A stretch of DNA of 64,000 nt, taken from contig JBGCFI010000076.1 of NCBI GenBank assembly GCA_045106855.1, positions 1-64,000 on the forward strand, in the 5' to 3' direction. The first letter of the stretch is position 1, and each line of letters opens with the position of its first letter. Source of the DNA: Granulosicoccus sp045106855. GTDB lineage: Bacteria > Pseudomonadota > Gammaproteobacteria > Granulosicoccales > Granulosicoccaceae. Positions 9,232 through 18,250 of the stretch are shown one piece after another. The notes beneath the pieces were generated by a model that was not told where the DNA came from, did no database searches, and was given only the letters and a program-made list of their open reading frames with translations. The position numbers and the translations under genes are program-made.

Positions 9232-10485
9232 CTAACGATCAATCTCCCCGAATACAATGTCCTGAGTGCCAATCAGTGCAACGACATCCGAGAGCATGTG
9301 ACCACGGGCCATTTCATCCAATGCGGCAAGATGAGCGAAACCAGCAGCCCTTACCTTGAGGCGATAAGGTTTGTTGGCACCGTCAGAAATTAAAAAACAA
9401 CCAAACTCTCCCTTGGGGTGTTCAACCGCGGCATACGCCTCGCCTTCGGGCAAACAGAATCCTTCAGTAAACAGTTTGAAATGATGGATAAGCGATTCCA
9501 TATCGCCTTTCATCTCACCCCGACGCGGAGGTGCGATCTTGTGATCTTCGGTAAGCACCGGACCTGCATTGACGCGCAGCCAGTCCACGCACTGCTTGAT
9601 GATGCGATTGGATTGGCGCATCTCTTCGACGCGGACCAGGTAACGGTCATAGCAATCGCCGTTCTTGCCCACGGGTATGTCAAATTCCAGCTGATCATAG
9701 GCCGCATAGGGCTGCTTTTTGCGCAGGTCCCACTCGACACCGGAACCACGCAGCATGGCGCCGGTAAAACCCAGCTGCAATGCGCGTTCTGGAGATACTG
9801 CACCAATGCCTACCGTACGCTGTTTCCAGATACGGTTATCGGTTAGCAGGGTCTCGTATTCATCAACACAGTTGGGGAAACGTTGAGTAAATACCTCGAT
9901 GAAATCAAGCAGTGAACCCGAACGGCTTTCGTTAAGTTTGGATACGGCCGATTTGCTGGTGAATCGAGATACTTCGTACTGTGGCATACGATCTGGCAAA
10001 TCACGAGCAACACCGCCTGGGCGGTAGTAAGTGGCATGCATGCGAGCACCTGATACGGCCTCGTAACAGTCCATGAGATCTTCACGTTCCCGAAAACAGT
10101 AAAGAAACATAGCCATGGCACCGACATCCAGGCCATGAGTACCCAGCCACATGAGATGGTTGAGGATGCGAGTAATTTCATCGAACATCACACGGATGTA
10201 TTGCGCTCGTTGCGGTACCTCGACACCCAGAAGTTTCTCGATTGCCATGACGTATCCGTGCTCATTACACATCATGGAGACGTAATCAAGACGGTCCATA
10301 TAACCGATGGACTGGTTATACGGCTTGGACTCAGCGAGTTTTTCGGTTCCACGGTGCAAAAGACCGATGTGCGGATCGGCGCGTTCTACAACCTCGCCAT
10401 CCATCTCCAACACCAGGCGCAATACACCGTGCGCCGCAGGATGCTGCGGACCGAAGTTAAGCGTGTAGTTCCTTATCTCAGGCAT
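9232..10485 (-). CDS. nuoD: NADH-quinone oxidoreductase subunit D
   Basis: The 49-kDa type subunit of complex I, 417 residues, which forms the quinone-binding pocket together with NuoB. The family opening NFGPQHPAAHGVLRL, with the conserved HPAAHG quinone-site loop, is at residues 11-25. The C-terminal GFCLPEGEAYAAVEHPKGEFG block and the ending FGEIDR are also typical. The gene is separate from nuoC, as in alpha- and beta-proteobacteria, and unlike the nuoCD fusion of enteric bacteria. It lies 75 bases from nuoE, the largest gap within the operon, with no obvious regulatory element in it. Confidence 0.98.
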   Translation of the reverse strand: MPEIRNYTLNFGPQHPAAHGVLRLVLEMDGEVVERADPHIGLLHRGTEKLAESKPYNQSIGYMDRLDYVSMMCNEHGYVMAIEKLLGVEVPQRAQYIRVMFDEITRILNHLMWLGTHGLDVGAMAMFLYCFREREDLMDCYEAVSGARMHATYYRPGGVARDLPDRMPQYEVSRFTSKSAVSKLNESRSGSLLDFIEVFTQRFPNCVDEYETLLTDNRIWKQRTVGIGAVSPERALQLGFTGAMLRGSGVEWDLRKKQPYAAYDQLEFDIPVGKNGDCYDRYLVRVEEMRQSNRIIKQCVDWLRVNAGPVLTEDHKIAPPRRGEMKGDMESLIHHFKLFTEGFCLPEGEAYAAVEHPKGEFGCFLISDGANKPYRLKVRAAGFAHLAALDEMARGHMLSDVVALIGTQDIVFGEIDR

Positions 10486-10488
10486 TGT

Positions 10489-11211
10489 CTAGTTCTTGTC
10501 TTTCGGGACGGATGGCTCACCAGTGACATAACGCGCATCTTCACGGATAACCCGGGGAACCAATACACGGGGCTCAATACTGACCGGTTCGTAGACCACG
10601 CGCTCTTTAATTGAGTCGTAACGCATTTCGACATTACCGATAAGCGGAAAATCCTTTCTGAACGGATGCCCGTTGAAACCATAGTCGGTAAGAATTCTGC
10701 GTAAATCCGGGTGTCCATCGAAAAGAATACCGAACAGGTCGAATGCCTCGCGCTCGTACCAGTTTGCACAGGCATAAACGGGATAAATGGATGGAACGAC
10801 TGGCATGTCATCGTCCGTGGCCGCACAACGCAGTCGCAGGCGAATGTTGAAATCCAGAGACAACAAATGGTAGATCACCATGAACCGGGGGCGATCCGAT
10901 TCTGGCAAATCCATGCCGTTGTCAAAGCTCAGACTACCCGTAGATGCAGTACTCACCGCGCGACTGAATGAAGCCATGTTCTCGGTATCGGTACTCCACT
11001 CATCCTGACCATAGGTGGCGAAATCAACACCACATAGATCGCTCATCTGCCTGAACGACATTGCCGGGTCATCATGCAGGCGTTGCGCAACCTCGATAAG
11101 CTGGTCGGGCGCTACGTCCATGACGACCAGGCCAAGCTCACCATGGATACTCGTGTTCTCGGGAAACGCGGCACTAACAGTTTCCAGCATTGAATCCAGA
11201 CGTGATGACAT
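10489..11211 (-). CDS. nuoC: NADH-quinone oxidoreductase subunit C
   Basis: The 30-kDa type subunit of complex I, 240 residues, a structural subunit of the connecting module. The signature WYEREAFDLFGILFDGHPDLRR-type block is visible at about residues 151-171, followed by DYGFNGHPFRKDFPL. The ATG lies 5 bases after the nuoB stop, and the stop is 3 bases before nuoD. The C-terminal tail (EPRVLVPRVIRED) resembles the alpha/beta-proteobacterial form. Confidence 0.97.
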   Translation of the reverse strand: MSSRLDSMLETVSAAFPENTSIHGELGLVVMDVAPDQLIEVAQRLHDDPAMSFRQMSDLCGVDFATYGQDEWSTDTENMASFSRAVSTASTGSLSFDNGMDLPESDRPRFMVIYHLLSLDFNIRLRLRCAATDDDMPVVPSIYPVYACANWYEREAFDLFGILFDGHPDLRRILTDYGFNGHPFRKDFPLIGNVEMRYDSIKERVVYEPVSIEPRVLVPRVIREDARYVTGEPSVPKDKN

Positions 11212-11216
11212 GATGA

Positions 11217-11693
11217 TCAGCGCGCTATTGTGTTTGTGGTACGAATTTTACTCTGCAGCTGCAGGATTCCATACAGCAACGCTTCGGCGGTGGGAGGGCA
11301 GCCGGGAACATAGACATCCACCGGTACAATCCGGTCGCAACCTCGCACTACGGCATAGGAGTAATGATAGTAGCCGCCACCATTGGCACAGCTGCCCATG
11401 GAAATAACCCATTTGGGGTCGGGCATCTGGTCGTATACTTTGCGCAGTGCGGGTGCCATTTTGTTGACAAGCGTACCAGCGACGATCATGACGTCGGACT
11501 GCCTTGGACTGGGTCGGAAAATGATGCCAAAGCGATCGAGATCGTAACGCGCAGCGCCAGCATGCATCATCTCTACAGCGCAGCAAGCCAGGCCGAAGGT
11601 CATTGGCCACATTGAACCGGTGCGCGCCCAGTTAATCAGTTTGTCGGCGGAAGTGGTAACAAAGCCCTCTTCCAGAACACCCTCGATACCCAT
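11217..11693 (-). CDS. nuoB: NADH-quinone oxidoreductase subunit B (cluster N2)
   Basis: The 20-kDa PSST-type subunit of complex I, 158 residues, carrying the terminal cluster N2 that reduces quinone. The unusual tandem cysteines are visible in FGLACCAVEMMH at about residues 34-45, with the other ligands in SMGSCANGGGYYHYSYAVV and VPGCPPTAEAL. It follows nuoA by 9 bases. Confidence 0.98.
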   Translation of the reverse strand: MGIEGVLEEGFVTTSADKLINWARTGSMWPMTFGLACCAVEMMHAGAARYDLDRFGIIFRPSPRQSDVMIVAGTLVNKMAPALRKVYDQMPDPKWVISMGSCANGGGYYHYSYAVVRGCDRIVPVDVYVPGCPPTAEALLYGILQLQSKIRTTNTIAR

Positions 11694-11702
11694 GTCAGTA
11701 AA

Positions 11703-12098
11703 TTACTCCCACTCGAGTGCGCCCTTCTTCCACTCGTAAATAAATCCGATAACCAGAATGAACAGGAAGATCGCCATTGCAGCAAACGCCTCACCGGAGA
11801 TGTAATCCAGCGACACTGACCAGGGAATCAGGAATGCAATTTCCAGGTCGAATATGATGAATAGAATAGCAACGAGGTAATATCGCACGTCGAATTTCAT
11901 GCGCGCATCTTCAAACGCTTCGAAGCCGCACTCGTAAGGTGAATTCTTTTCTGTACCGGGATTGGAGGGGCCCACCAGCCTGCCGGCGGTCAGCAACGCA
12001 ATACCTAAGCCTAATCCAATGAGAATGAAAAGGAGAACCGGGAAGTAGTTAGCTAGCAAATCAAGCTCCGTTGTCGTGGCAATGTTTGGACGCGACAC
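11703..12098 (-). CDS. nuoA: NADH-quinone oxidoreductase subunit A; first gene of the operon
   Basis: Small membrane subunit of complex I (ND3 family), 131 residues with three hydrophobic helices. The conserved loop with the mobile cysteine, NSPYECGFEAF, is at about residues 53-63, and FIIFDLEIAFLIPW follows. This is the form shared with beta-proteobacteria and mitochondria rather than E. coli. The start is GTG at 12098; no ATG lies in frame nearby. Being the first nuo gene, it should lie just after the operon promoter. Confidence 0.95.
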   Translation of the reverse strand: MSRPNIATTTELDLLANYFPVLLFILIGLGLGIALLTAGRLVGPSNPGTEKNSPYECGFEAFEDARMKFDVRYYLVAILFIIFDLEIAFLIPWSVSLDYISGEAFAAMAIFLFILVIGFIYEWKKGALEWE

Positions 12099-12391
12099 TG
12101 GTATCGACGTGAACTAAGGACACTTAACAAGTCTCTAACCCCACTCTGCTTGTCGCCAGCAAAGCCGTGCCAAACTCGTGCAATTATTGCAGAATTTTAG
12201 CCAGAGTTGCGACTCTTGTAAGGACGTAGGCACATACTCAGGTAATCTGGCATTGTGAACGATCGGCACAAGCTCTACTTAAAGCCCATGACTAAGAGCT
12301 CCAGTAACCCCCGGGCAGCAATACGCCACACCAGGCGCCCGATTATGAAGGACTGTTAACCCACAACAACTCGTTACTACATACAACTAGA
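12099..12391 (-). promoter_or_regulatory. Leader and probable promoter region of the nuo operon
   Basis: About 290 bases lie between the tRNA-Leu gene and the GTG of nuoA, all on the minus strand. I see no open frame with coding character. The position makes this the likely place for the nuo promoter and for termination of the tRNA transcript. I could not pick out a convincing -35/-10 pair or a classical hairpin with a T-tract, so the assignment rests on position only. Confidence 0.45.
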
Positions 12392-12476
12392 TGGTGCCGT
12401 CACCCGGACTCGAACCGGGACAGCTTGCGCCACTACCCCCTCAAGATAGCGTGTCTACCAATTCCACCATGACGGC
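12392..12476 (-). tRNA. tRNA-Leu, anticodon GAG
   Basis: On the minus strand this 85-base segment folds as a class II tRNA. The 7-bp acceptor stem GCCGTCA/TGACGGC encloses a D-arm with GGTAGAC, an anticodon loop reading TTGAGGG (anticodon GAG), a long variable arm, the T-loop TTCGAGT and an encoded 3' CCA after discriminator A. The long variable arm and the anticodon together assign leucine. It follows secG, as leuU does in many gammaproteobacteria. Confidence 0.97.
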
Positions 12477-12564
12477 ATAAGGGAAGCCCAGCAAGGGCAG
12501 CCCGATACTATAGCTCAAAAGCAAATAAAAATGGGTAATTCGAGGTGTCTAAACAAGGTCTGCA

Positions 12565-12954
12565 CTACTGCGCGGGTACCGGCATGTCGGAATCAGAAGC
12601 CCCACTCTCACCGGACGCTTCACCGTCAGCGTCCACACCACCAGGAAGATCTGAAGGTGCTTCCACTGGCGCTACTTCTTCTACGATTCCGGGGATATCC
12701 GTAACAGAGCGTATTGACGAATCACGATGGGCCGCCAGATAAAAAAGGAAAAGACTGGTGGCAAAAAATGCTGCCGCCAATATGGTGGTTGCACGCGTGA
12801 GAAATGAAGCCGACCCGCGAGCACCAAATACAGTTGCCGAAGCACCGCTGCCAAATGCGGCACCGGCGTCTGCGCCTTTACCGTGCTGCATGAGCACTAG
12901 ACCAATGACAGCGACTGCCAGTACAACGTGAATAACTAACGCAATGGATTGCAT
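12565..12954 (-). CDS. secG: Preprotein translocase subunit SecG
   Basis: Small inner-membrane component of the SecYEG protein-export channel, 129 residues. Two hydrophobic helices (about 3-22 and 50-72) flank the conserved cytoplasmic loop LMQHGKGADAGAAFGSG and the following GARGSASFLTRAT segment. The C-terminal third is an acidic, Gly/Ser/Pro-rich tail, variable in the family. It lies between tpiA and tRNA-Leu, an arrangement known from pseudomonads and relatives. Confidence 0.96.
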   Translation of the reverse strand: MQSIALVIHVVLAVAVIGLVLMQHGKGADAGAAFGSGASATVFGARGSASFLTRATTILAAAFFATSLFLFYLAAHRDSSIRSVTDIPGIVEEVAPVEAPSDLPGGVDADGEASGESGASDSDMPVPAQ

Positions 12955-13015
12955 CTGAATCTCTAATGGTTCGATTTGGAACTAATGATTGTTAAGGTTA
13001 CACGCAAGCACTGAC

Positions 13016-13771
13016 TTATCCAGCTGCAGCGATGATAGCCAGAAAGGAGTCTGCATCCAACGCCGCTCCGCCTATCAATCCACCGTCAATATCTTGCTGT
13101 GCAAATAAGGTAGCCGCGTTGTCAGGCTTGACACTGCCGCCATAAAGAATTTTCAACGATGCAGCCGTTGTCGCATCGAGCTGCGCTATCTTATCCCGGA
13201 TAAGCGCGTGTACGGCTTGTGCCTGTTCAGGGCTTGCCGTTACGCCAGTTCCGATTGCCCAGACAGGCTCATAGGCGACAACCAGCTGTGAGAAACTGCT
13301 GACACCCGCCAGGTCGAGCATGGCGTCGAGCTGCTCACCGATGACGCTGTCTACGTTGTCGGCCTCACGTTCTTCAAGAGTTTCTCCGACACACAAAATC
13401 GGTAACAGACCCGCTTTTTGAACGGCAACGCACTTATCGGCTATCTGGGCACTGGTTTCGCCAAAGAGGGCGCGTCGCTCTGAATGACCCACGATGACAT
13501 ATTCGCAACCAAACTCCGAAAGCATGCCGGCTGCCACTTCTCCAGTGAATGCACCAGAACTTTCAACCGCACAATTCTGAGCCCCGAGATGAACAGGAGA
13601 ATTGCCGACAATGCCGAGCACATCAGACAAGTGGACGGAGGTCGGGCACACCAGCACATCAACATTTTCGGGAATCTGCCCCGAACAAATGTTTGATGCG
13701 AGCTCGACCACGCTGTGACGTGTTCCGTTGAGCTTCCAGTTACCCGCAATGAGTGGGCGACGATTGTCCAA
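13016..13771 (-). CDS. tpiA: Triosephosphate isomerase
   Basis: Interconverts dihydroxyacetone phosphate and glyceraldehyde 3-phosphate in glycolysis and gluconeogenesis; cytosolic TIM barrel, 251 residues. Catalytic landmarks are visible: GNWKLNG (Lys) near residue 11, VIVGHSERR (His) at about 93-101, AYEPVWAIGTG (Glu and the mobile loop) at about 166-176, and the phosphate-binding YGGSVKPDN. No ATG is available at the family N-terminus. The start is TTG at 13771, preceded by AAAGG at suitable distance. Confidence 0.97.
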   Translation of the reverse strand: MDNRRPLIAGNWKLNGTRHSVVELASNICSGQIPENVDVLVCPTSVHLSDVLGIVGNSPVHLGAQNCAVESSGAFTGEVAAGMLSEFGCEYVIVGHSERRALFGETSAQIADKCVAVQKAGLLPILCVGETLEEREADNVDSVIGEQLDAMLDLAGVSSFSQLVVAYEPVWAIGTGVTASPEQAQAVHALIRDKIAQLDATTAASLKILYGGSVKPDNAATLFAQQDIDGGLIGGAALDADSFLAIIAAAG

Positions 13772-13907
13772 GATCAGCCTTTTTCGTTGATGAAAACCGC
13801 GGAAGGATACCTATCTCGGTTGTTTAAGTCCAGCACTAGTACACCCTCAATCCAATATTGAAGGATTTAATGCGAGTTTTTACGAATCCAACCCTCTTAG
13901 TTTGCCG

Positions 13908-15245
13908 TTAATCCAGCGCGTCACCAACAACATTAGCGACACGCTCACAGATCCTTTGCACATCATTGGCAACCTTACCTTCGACCATTACCCGAACTAA
14001 TGGTTCTGTACCCGACGGACGCAAGAGCACTCTTCCCGCTGTACCCAGGTCATTTTCAGCCTGTTTAAGTGCTTGTTGAATCTGCGAATTGTCATCCAGG
14101 TTGACACGCTCTTTCACAGGCACATTGAGCAAAACCTGCGGATAGAGCTGCATTCCAGTTCTTAGCCGGGACAGGGACTCCCCGGTTTCGCGCATGACTG
14201 CCAATACCGCCAGCGCAGCAACAATAGCATCTCCGGTGGTGACCCGGTCGAGGCAGATAACATGTCCCGAGTTCTCTCCACCCAACTGCCAGCCACGAGC
14301 TTTCAGAAGCTCCATGACGTAACGATCGCCAACGCCAGCACGTTCGAAGGGAATATCCAATTCGCCAAACGCATGCTCCAGTGCCAGATTGGTCATCAGC
14401 GTGCCTACAACCCCACCAACCAATGTTCCGCTGGCATGGCGAGCTTTGGCCAGAACATAAATAATTTCGTCGCCATCGACAATTTCACCGCGATGATCGA
14501 CCATGATCAGACGATCACCATCGCCGTCAAGCGCGATACCCAGATCAGCCCTCTCCAACAGCACATGAGCACGCAGATTGTCCGGCGCAGTCGCACCACA
14601 TTCCTTGTTGATATTCAGGCCATTTGGATCAGCGCCAACTGAGACGACATCTGCACCCAGCTCGTCAAATACCTGCCTGGCAATATGATAGGCAGCACCA
14701 TTGGCGGCATCCACGACGATTTTCATCCCATCAAGACGCAGCGATGATGGAAAGGTACTTTTACAGAATTCTATATAACGCCCCGCCGCATCATCGACAC
14801 GCCGTGCACGCCCCAGATCGGCGGAGTCCACTGTCGTCATGTCCTGTTTCATCATGGCTTCAATTTCCAGCTCCACATCGTCGGGCAGCTTGGTGCCGTC
14901 TGTGTTGAAGAATTTCAGGCCATTGTCGTGATACGGATTATGCGACGCACTGATAACGATACCGGCAGCCGCCCTGAAGGTACTCGTTAAGTAAGCGACT
15001 GCAGGTGTCGGCATGGGCCCCAGCATCCGGCTATTGATTCCCGCAGATGCCAGGCCGGCTTCCAGCGCAGATTCAAAAAGGTATCCGGAAATACGAGTGT
15101 CCTTCCCGATCAGGACTTCCTTATTGCCTTTGGACGCTAGCACTTTGCCTGCCGCCCACCCAAGCTTCATGACAACCTCGGCTGTCATCGGATATTGACC
15201 TACGCGACCGCGAATACCGTCAGTACCAAAAAATTCTCTAGCCAT
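13908..15245 (-). CDS. glmM: Phosphoglucosamine mutase
   Basis: Converts glucosamine 6-phosphate to glucosamine 1-phosphate, the step that feeds UDP-GlcNAc synthesis for peptidoglycan and lipid A. At 445 residues it has the normal length of this alpha-D-phosphohexomutase branch. It begins with FFGTDGIRG, has the phosphoserine loop GIVISASHNPYHDNG at about residues 95-109, the metal loop DGDGDRL at about 240-246, and the sugar-binding GGENSGH and LRPSGTEPLVRVM loops. It follows folP in the usual order. Confidence 0.97.
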   Translation of the reverse strand: MAREFFGTDGIRGRVGQYPMTAEVVMKLGWAAGKVLASKGNKEVLIGKDTRISGYLFESALEAGLASAGINSRMLGPMPTPAVAYLTSTFRAAAGIVISASHNPYHDNGLKFFNTDGTKLPDDVELEIEAMMKQDMTTVDSADLGRARRVDDAAGRYIEFCKSTFPSSLRLDGMKIVVDAANGAAYHIARQVFDELGADVVSVGADPNGLNINKECGATAPDNLRAHVLLERADLGIALDGDGDRLIMVDHRGEIVDGDEIIYVLAKARHASGTLVGGVVGTLMTNLALEHAFGELDIPFERAGVGDRYVMELLKARGWQLGGENSGHVICLDRVTTGDAIVAALAVLAVMRETGESLSRLRTGMQLYPQVLLNVPVKERVNLDDNSQIQQALKQAENDLGTAGRVLLRPSGTEPLVRVMVEGKVANDVQRICERVANVVGDALD

Positions 15246-15280
15246 TACCTATTCCAATACCCTTCAATAACAATATGTAA

Positions 15281-16108
15281 CTACTGCTCAAAGGCTGCAA
15301 GCACAGTCAGGGCCTGCACCGTAGGCTCAACATCGTGAACCCGAACAATAGACGCCCCTCGCTGAACACACAACAGAGCAGCAGTGACCGATGCGGTGGT
15401 CCTGCCAAGAGAATCGTCTCCCAGTATCGCACCCAACATCCGCTTTCGAGACAAGCCGATCAAGACCGGAGCCTCTTTACTTAACTTTTCCAGGTTACTC
15501 GCCAGAGCAAGATTATGCTCAAGCGTCTTGCCAAAACCGAATCCCGGATCAAGCACCAGTTGCTTTGCGGGAATGCCAGCAGCTATGCATACTTCACGCC
15601 GCTGCATCAGAAAATCGTAAACATCCTTCACGACATCATCATAAGAGGGAGCTTCCTGCATGGAGCGGGGCTGCCCTTTCATGTGCATAAGGCATACCGG
15701 AAGTCCTGTCGATACTGCCGCATCCAGTGCTCCCGGCTCACGCAGCGCCCGCACATCGTTCACCATCGTGGCGCCAGCATCGGCTGCCGCACGAATAACG
15801 CCGGCCTTACTGGTGTCGATAGACACAATAGTACTGAGTCGACTTACGATAGCTTCAATTACTGGTGCAATACGGTCTATTTCCTGAGACTCCGAGACAT
15901 CTGAAGCACCAGGACGCGTTGATTCTCCACCCACGTCGACAATGTCCGCCCCTGCGTCTATCATCGCCTCAGCCTGATACAGCGCATCGTCCTGACGATA
16001 AAACGCCCCGCCATCCGAAAACGAATCGGGCGTAACATTTAGAATTCCCATAACGCGCGGCCTGTCCAGAGACAACATCCTGGTGCCACACTGAAGCTCG
16101 CTCACCAC
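15281..16108 (-). CDS. folP: Dihydropteroate synthase
   Basis: Condenses p-aminobenzoate with hydroxymethyldihydropterin pyrophosphate in folate synthesis; the target of sulfonamides. The protein is 275 residues, a TIM barrel. Both family signatures are visible: MGILNVTPDSFSDGG near residue 20 and DIVDVGGESTRPGA at about 55-68. Further motifs are NDVRAL and DPGFGFGKTLEHN. The frame begins with GTG at 16108. An internal ATG (residue 11) also exists, but residues before it align with the family pattern, so I keep the longer form. Confidence 0.95.
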   Translation of the reverse strand: MVSELQCGTRMLSLDRPRVMGILNVTPDSFSDGGAFYRQDDALYQAEAMIDAGADIVDVGGESTRPGASDVSESQEIDRIAPVIEAIVSRLSTIVSIDTSKAGVIRAAADAGATMVNDVRALREPGALDAAVSTGLPVCLMHMKGQPRSMQEAPSYDDVVKDVYDFLMQRREVCIAAGIPAKQLVLDPGFGFGKTLEHNLALASNLEKLSKEAPVLIGLSRKRMLGAILGDDSLGRTTASVTAALLCVQRGASIVRVHDVEPTVQALTVLAAFEQ

Positions 16109-16154
16109 CTGACTTCAATCCTTTAAAACGTTTCGCAAAGCAATCCCGTTAACG

Positions 16155-16182
16155 GCAAAGAGCCGCTTTCGCGACTCTTTGC
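16155..16182 (-). other. Stem-loop between ftsH and folP
   Basis: Twelve-base arms (GCAAAGAGCCGC and GCGACTCTTTGC, one mismatch) enclose a four-base TTTC loop. It lies in the 106-base gap after the ftsH stop and before folP. No T-tract follows on the minus strand, so it is not a classical terminator. It may stabilise the upstream ftsH message or mark an attenuator; function not shown. Confidence 0.4.
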
Positions 16183-16214
16183 AGGCAATACACGCTACGC
16201 GTGATAGCTGGAAC

Positions 16215-18182
16215 CTAGTGAAGACTGGGCGAAGGATCAGCAGGGTCAGGTTCACCATCATCCTTTTTGTCATCCTTCTTTTCTTCCTTGGGCTTGTCTT
16301 TATCTTTTTTAAGGCTTGTCGAGCCGCTGCTGGCACCACCGGAGTCATCTCCCCCCCAGTCAGCAGGCTCACCGGGTTCACGACGGTCCATCAAGCGGTC
16401 GATTTGCCCCAGGTCAATAGTTTCGTATTTAAGCAGTGCTTCAGACATCGCGTGCAGGATATCCATGTTTTCCTTGAGAATGACTTCCGCTTTCTCGTAG
16501 TTGACATTAATAATCTTACGAATCTCTGAATCAATGCTTTTGATAGTCTCGCCAGACATGGGGTTCTGCTTGGAAGAGGATCGACCGAGGAACACTTCCC
16601 CTTCCTCTTCGCTATACGCAAGCGGTCCCAATTCATCAGACAAGCCCCAGCGTGTAACCATGTTACGAGCGATTTCGGTCGCACGTTCGATATCGCTGGA
16701 CGCACCCGTGGTAACGGCCTCAGCACCAAAAATAAGTTCCTCGGCAATACGTCCGCCGTATAGCGTGGAAATCTTGCACTCGAGCATGCGCTTGCTGTGG
16801 CTGTAACGATCTTCCTCTGGAAGAAACATGGTTATACCCAGCGCCCGGCCACGTGGAATGATACTGACCTTGTAAACCGGATCGTGCTCCTCAACCAGCC
16901 GCCCGACAATGGCATGACCCGCCTCATGGTAAGCAGTAAGTTCTTTCTCTTTATCGCTCATGACCATCGACTTGCGCTCTGCGCCCATCATGATCTTGTC
17001 TTTGGCTCGCTCAAAATGCCCCATATCGACTTGCCGTTCGTCAGCTCGCGCCGCAAATAACGCCGCCTCGTTGACCAGATTGGCAAGATCGGCACCCGAA
17101 AATCCCGGCGTACCGCGTGCTATGAGCTCGGGTCGCACATCATCTGCGACTGGCACTTTGGCCATGTGAACTCGAAGAATCTGTTCCCGGCCACGCACAT
17201 CCGGCAAAGGGACAACCACTTGCCGATCAAATCGACCTGGACGCAGCAAAGCCGGATCCAGCACATCAGGACGGTTGGTAGCCGCGATAACTATGACACC
17301 TTCGTTGCCTTCAAAACCGTCCATTTCAACCAGCAACTGGTTGAGTGTTTGCTCACGCTCATCATGACCACCGCCAAGCCCTGCACCACGATGCCGACCT
17401 ACAGCGTCAATCTCATCGATAAAGATGATGCATGGTGAATGTTTCTTGGCCTGTTCGAACATGTCGCGAACACGACTTGCGCCCACACCAACAAACATTT
17501 CAACGAAATCTGAACCCGATATTGTGAAGAAAGGCACTTTGGCCTCGCCTGCAATGGCTTTGGCCAGCAGTGTCTTACCGGTACCAGGCGAACCAACCAT
17601 CAGAACGCCGCGCGGGATTTTACCGCCGAGCTTCTGAAATTTACCCGGATCTCGCAAGAACTCCACCAATTCCGAGACTTCTGATTTAGCTTCTTCGACG
17701 CCCGCTACGTCAGCAAAAGTAACTTTGACCTGGTCTTCGTTGAGCAGGCGCGCCTTGCTTTTGCCGAACGACATTGCACCACGACCGCCCCCGCCACCTT
17801 GCATCTGGCGCATAAAGAATATCCACAAGCCGATGAGAAGGATGAACGGAAACCAGCTGATCAGGATACTGAGAATCATGCTGGGATTTTCAGGCGGCGC
17901 ACGCTCAAATTCGATGCCTGCTCGATTGAGTTCACCGATCAGCGAGCTGTTGTCGGTTTCCGGGCTGTAAGTGGTAAATGGCTTGTTGCCGCCCCTGATG
18001 CCCGTAATCTCGACGTCGTTGAACCTGACGTTATCGATCTGCCCGGTATTGACCTCTTGCAGAAACTCCGAATACGAAATGGTATCCGTCGCTGTCCGCT
18101 GACCACCCAGGTTGTTGAAAACAGTCATTAATATGACTGCAATCACCACCCAGAGCAGTACGTTTTTTAGTAAATCACTCAA
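16215..18182 (-). CDS. ftsH: ATP-dependent zinc metalloprotease FtsH
   Basis: Membrane-anchored AAA+ protease that degrades misassembled membrane proteins and short-lived regulators such as LpxC and sigma-32 in related bacteria. It has 655 residues. Two membrane helices (about 5-22 and 105-125) flank a periplasmic domain. The AAA module has Walker A GSPGTGKT, Walker B IIFIDEIDAVG and the SRH region ATNRPDVLDPALLRPGRFDRQ. The zinc motif is HEAGH at about residue 418. The C-terminal tail is unusually rich in Lys/Asp/Glu and Pro, typical of a disordered end. Confidence 0.98.
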   Translation of the reverse strand: MSDLLKNVLLWVVIAVILMTVFNNLGGQRTATDTISYSEFLQEVNTGQIDNVRFNDVEITGIRGGNKPFTTYSPETDNSSLIGELNRAGIEFERAPPENPSMILSILISWFPFILLIGLWIFFMRQMQGGGGGRGAMSFGKSKARLLNEDQVKVTFADVAGVEEAKSEVSELVEFLRDPGKFQKLGGKIPRGVLMVGSPGTGKTLLAKAIAGEAKVPFFTISGSDFVEMFVGVGASRVRDMFEQAKKHSPCIIFIDEIDAVGRHRGAGLGGGHDEREQTLNQLLVEMDGFEGNEGVIVIAATNRPDVLDPALLRPGRFDRQVVVPLPDVRGREQILRVHMAKVPVADDVRPELIARGTPGFSGADLANLVNEAALFAARADERQVDMGHFERAKDKIMMGAERKSMVMSDKEKELTAYHEAGHAIVGRLVEEHDPVYKVSIIPRGRALGITMFLPEEDRYSHSKRMLECKISTLYGGRIAEELIFGAEAVTTGASSDIERATEIARNMVTRWGLSDELGPLAYSEEEGEVFLGRSSSKQNPMSGETIKSIDSEIRKIINVNYEKAEVILKENMDILHAMSEALLKYETIDLGQIDRLMDRREPGEPADWGGDDSGGASSGSTSLKKDKDKPKEEKKDDKKDDGEPDPADPSPSLH

Positions 18183-18250
18183 AGACTTAACCTCTCGAAA
18201 CGCGGATGCACCGCGTTTGTAGTTAGCTCAATACCAAGCGCAGGGAACGA

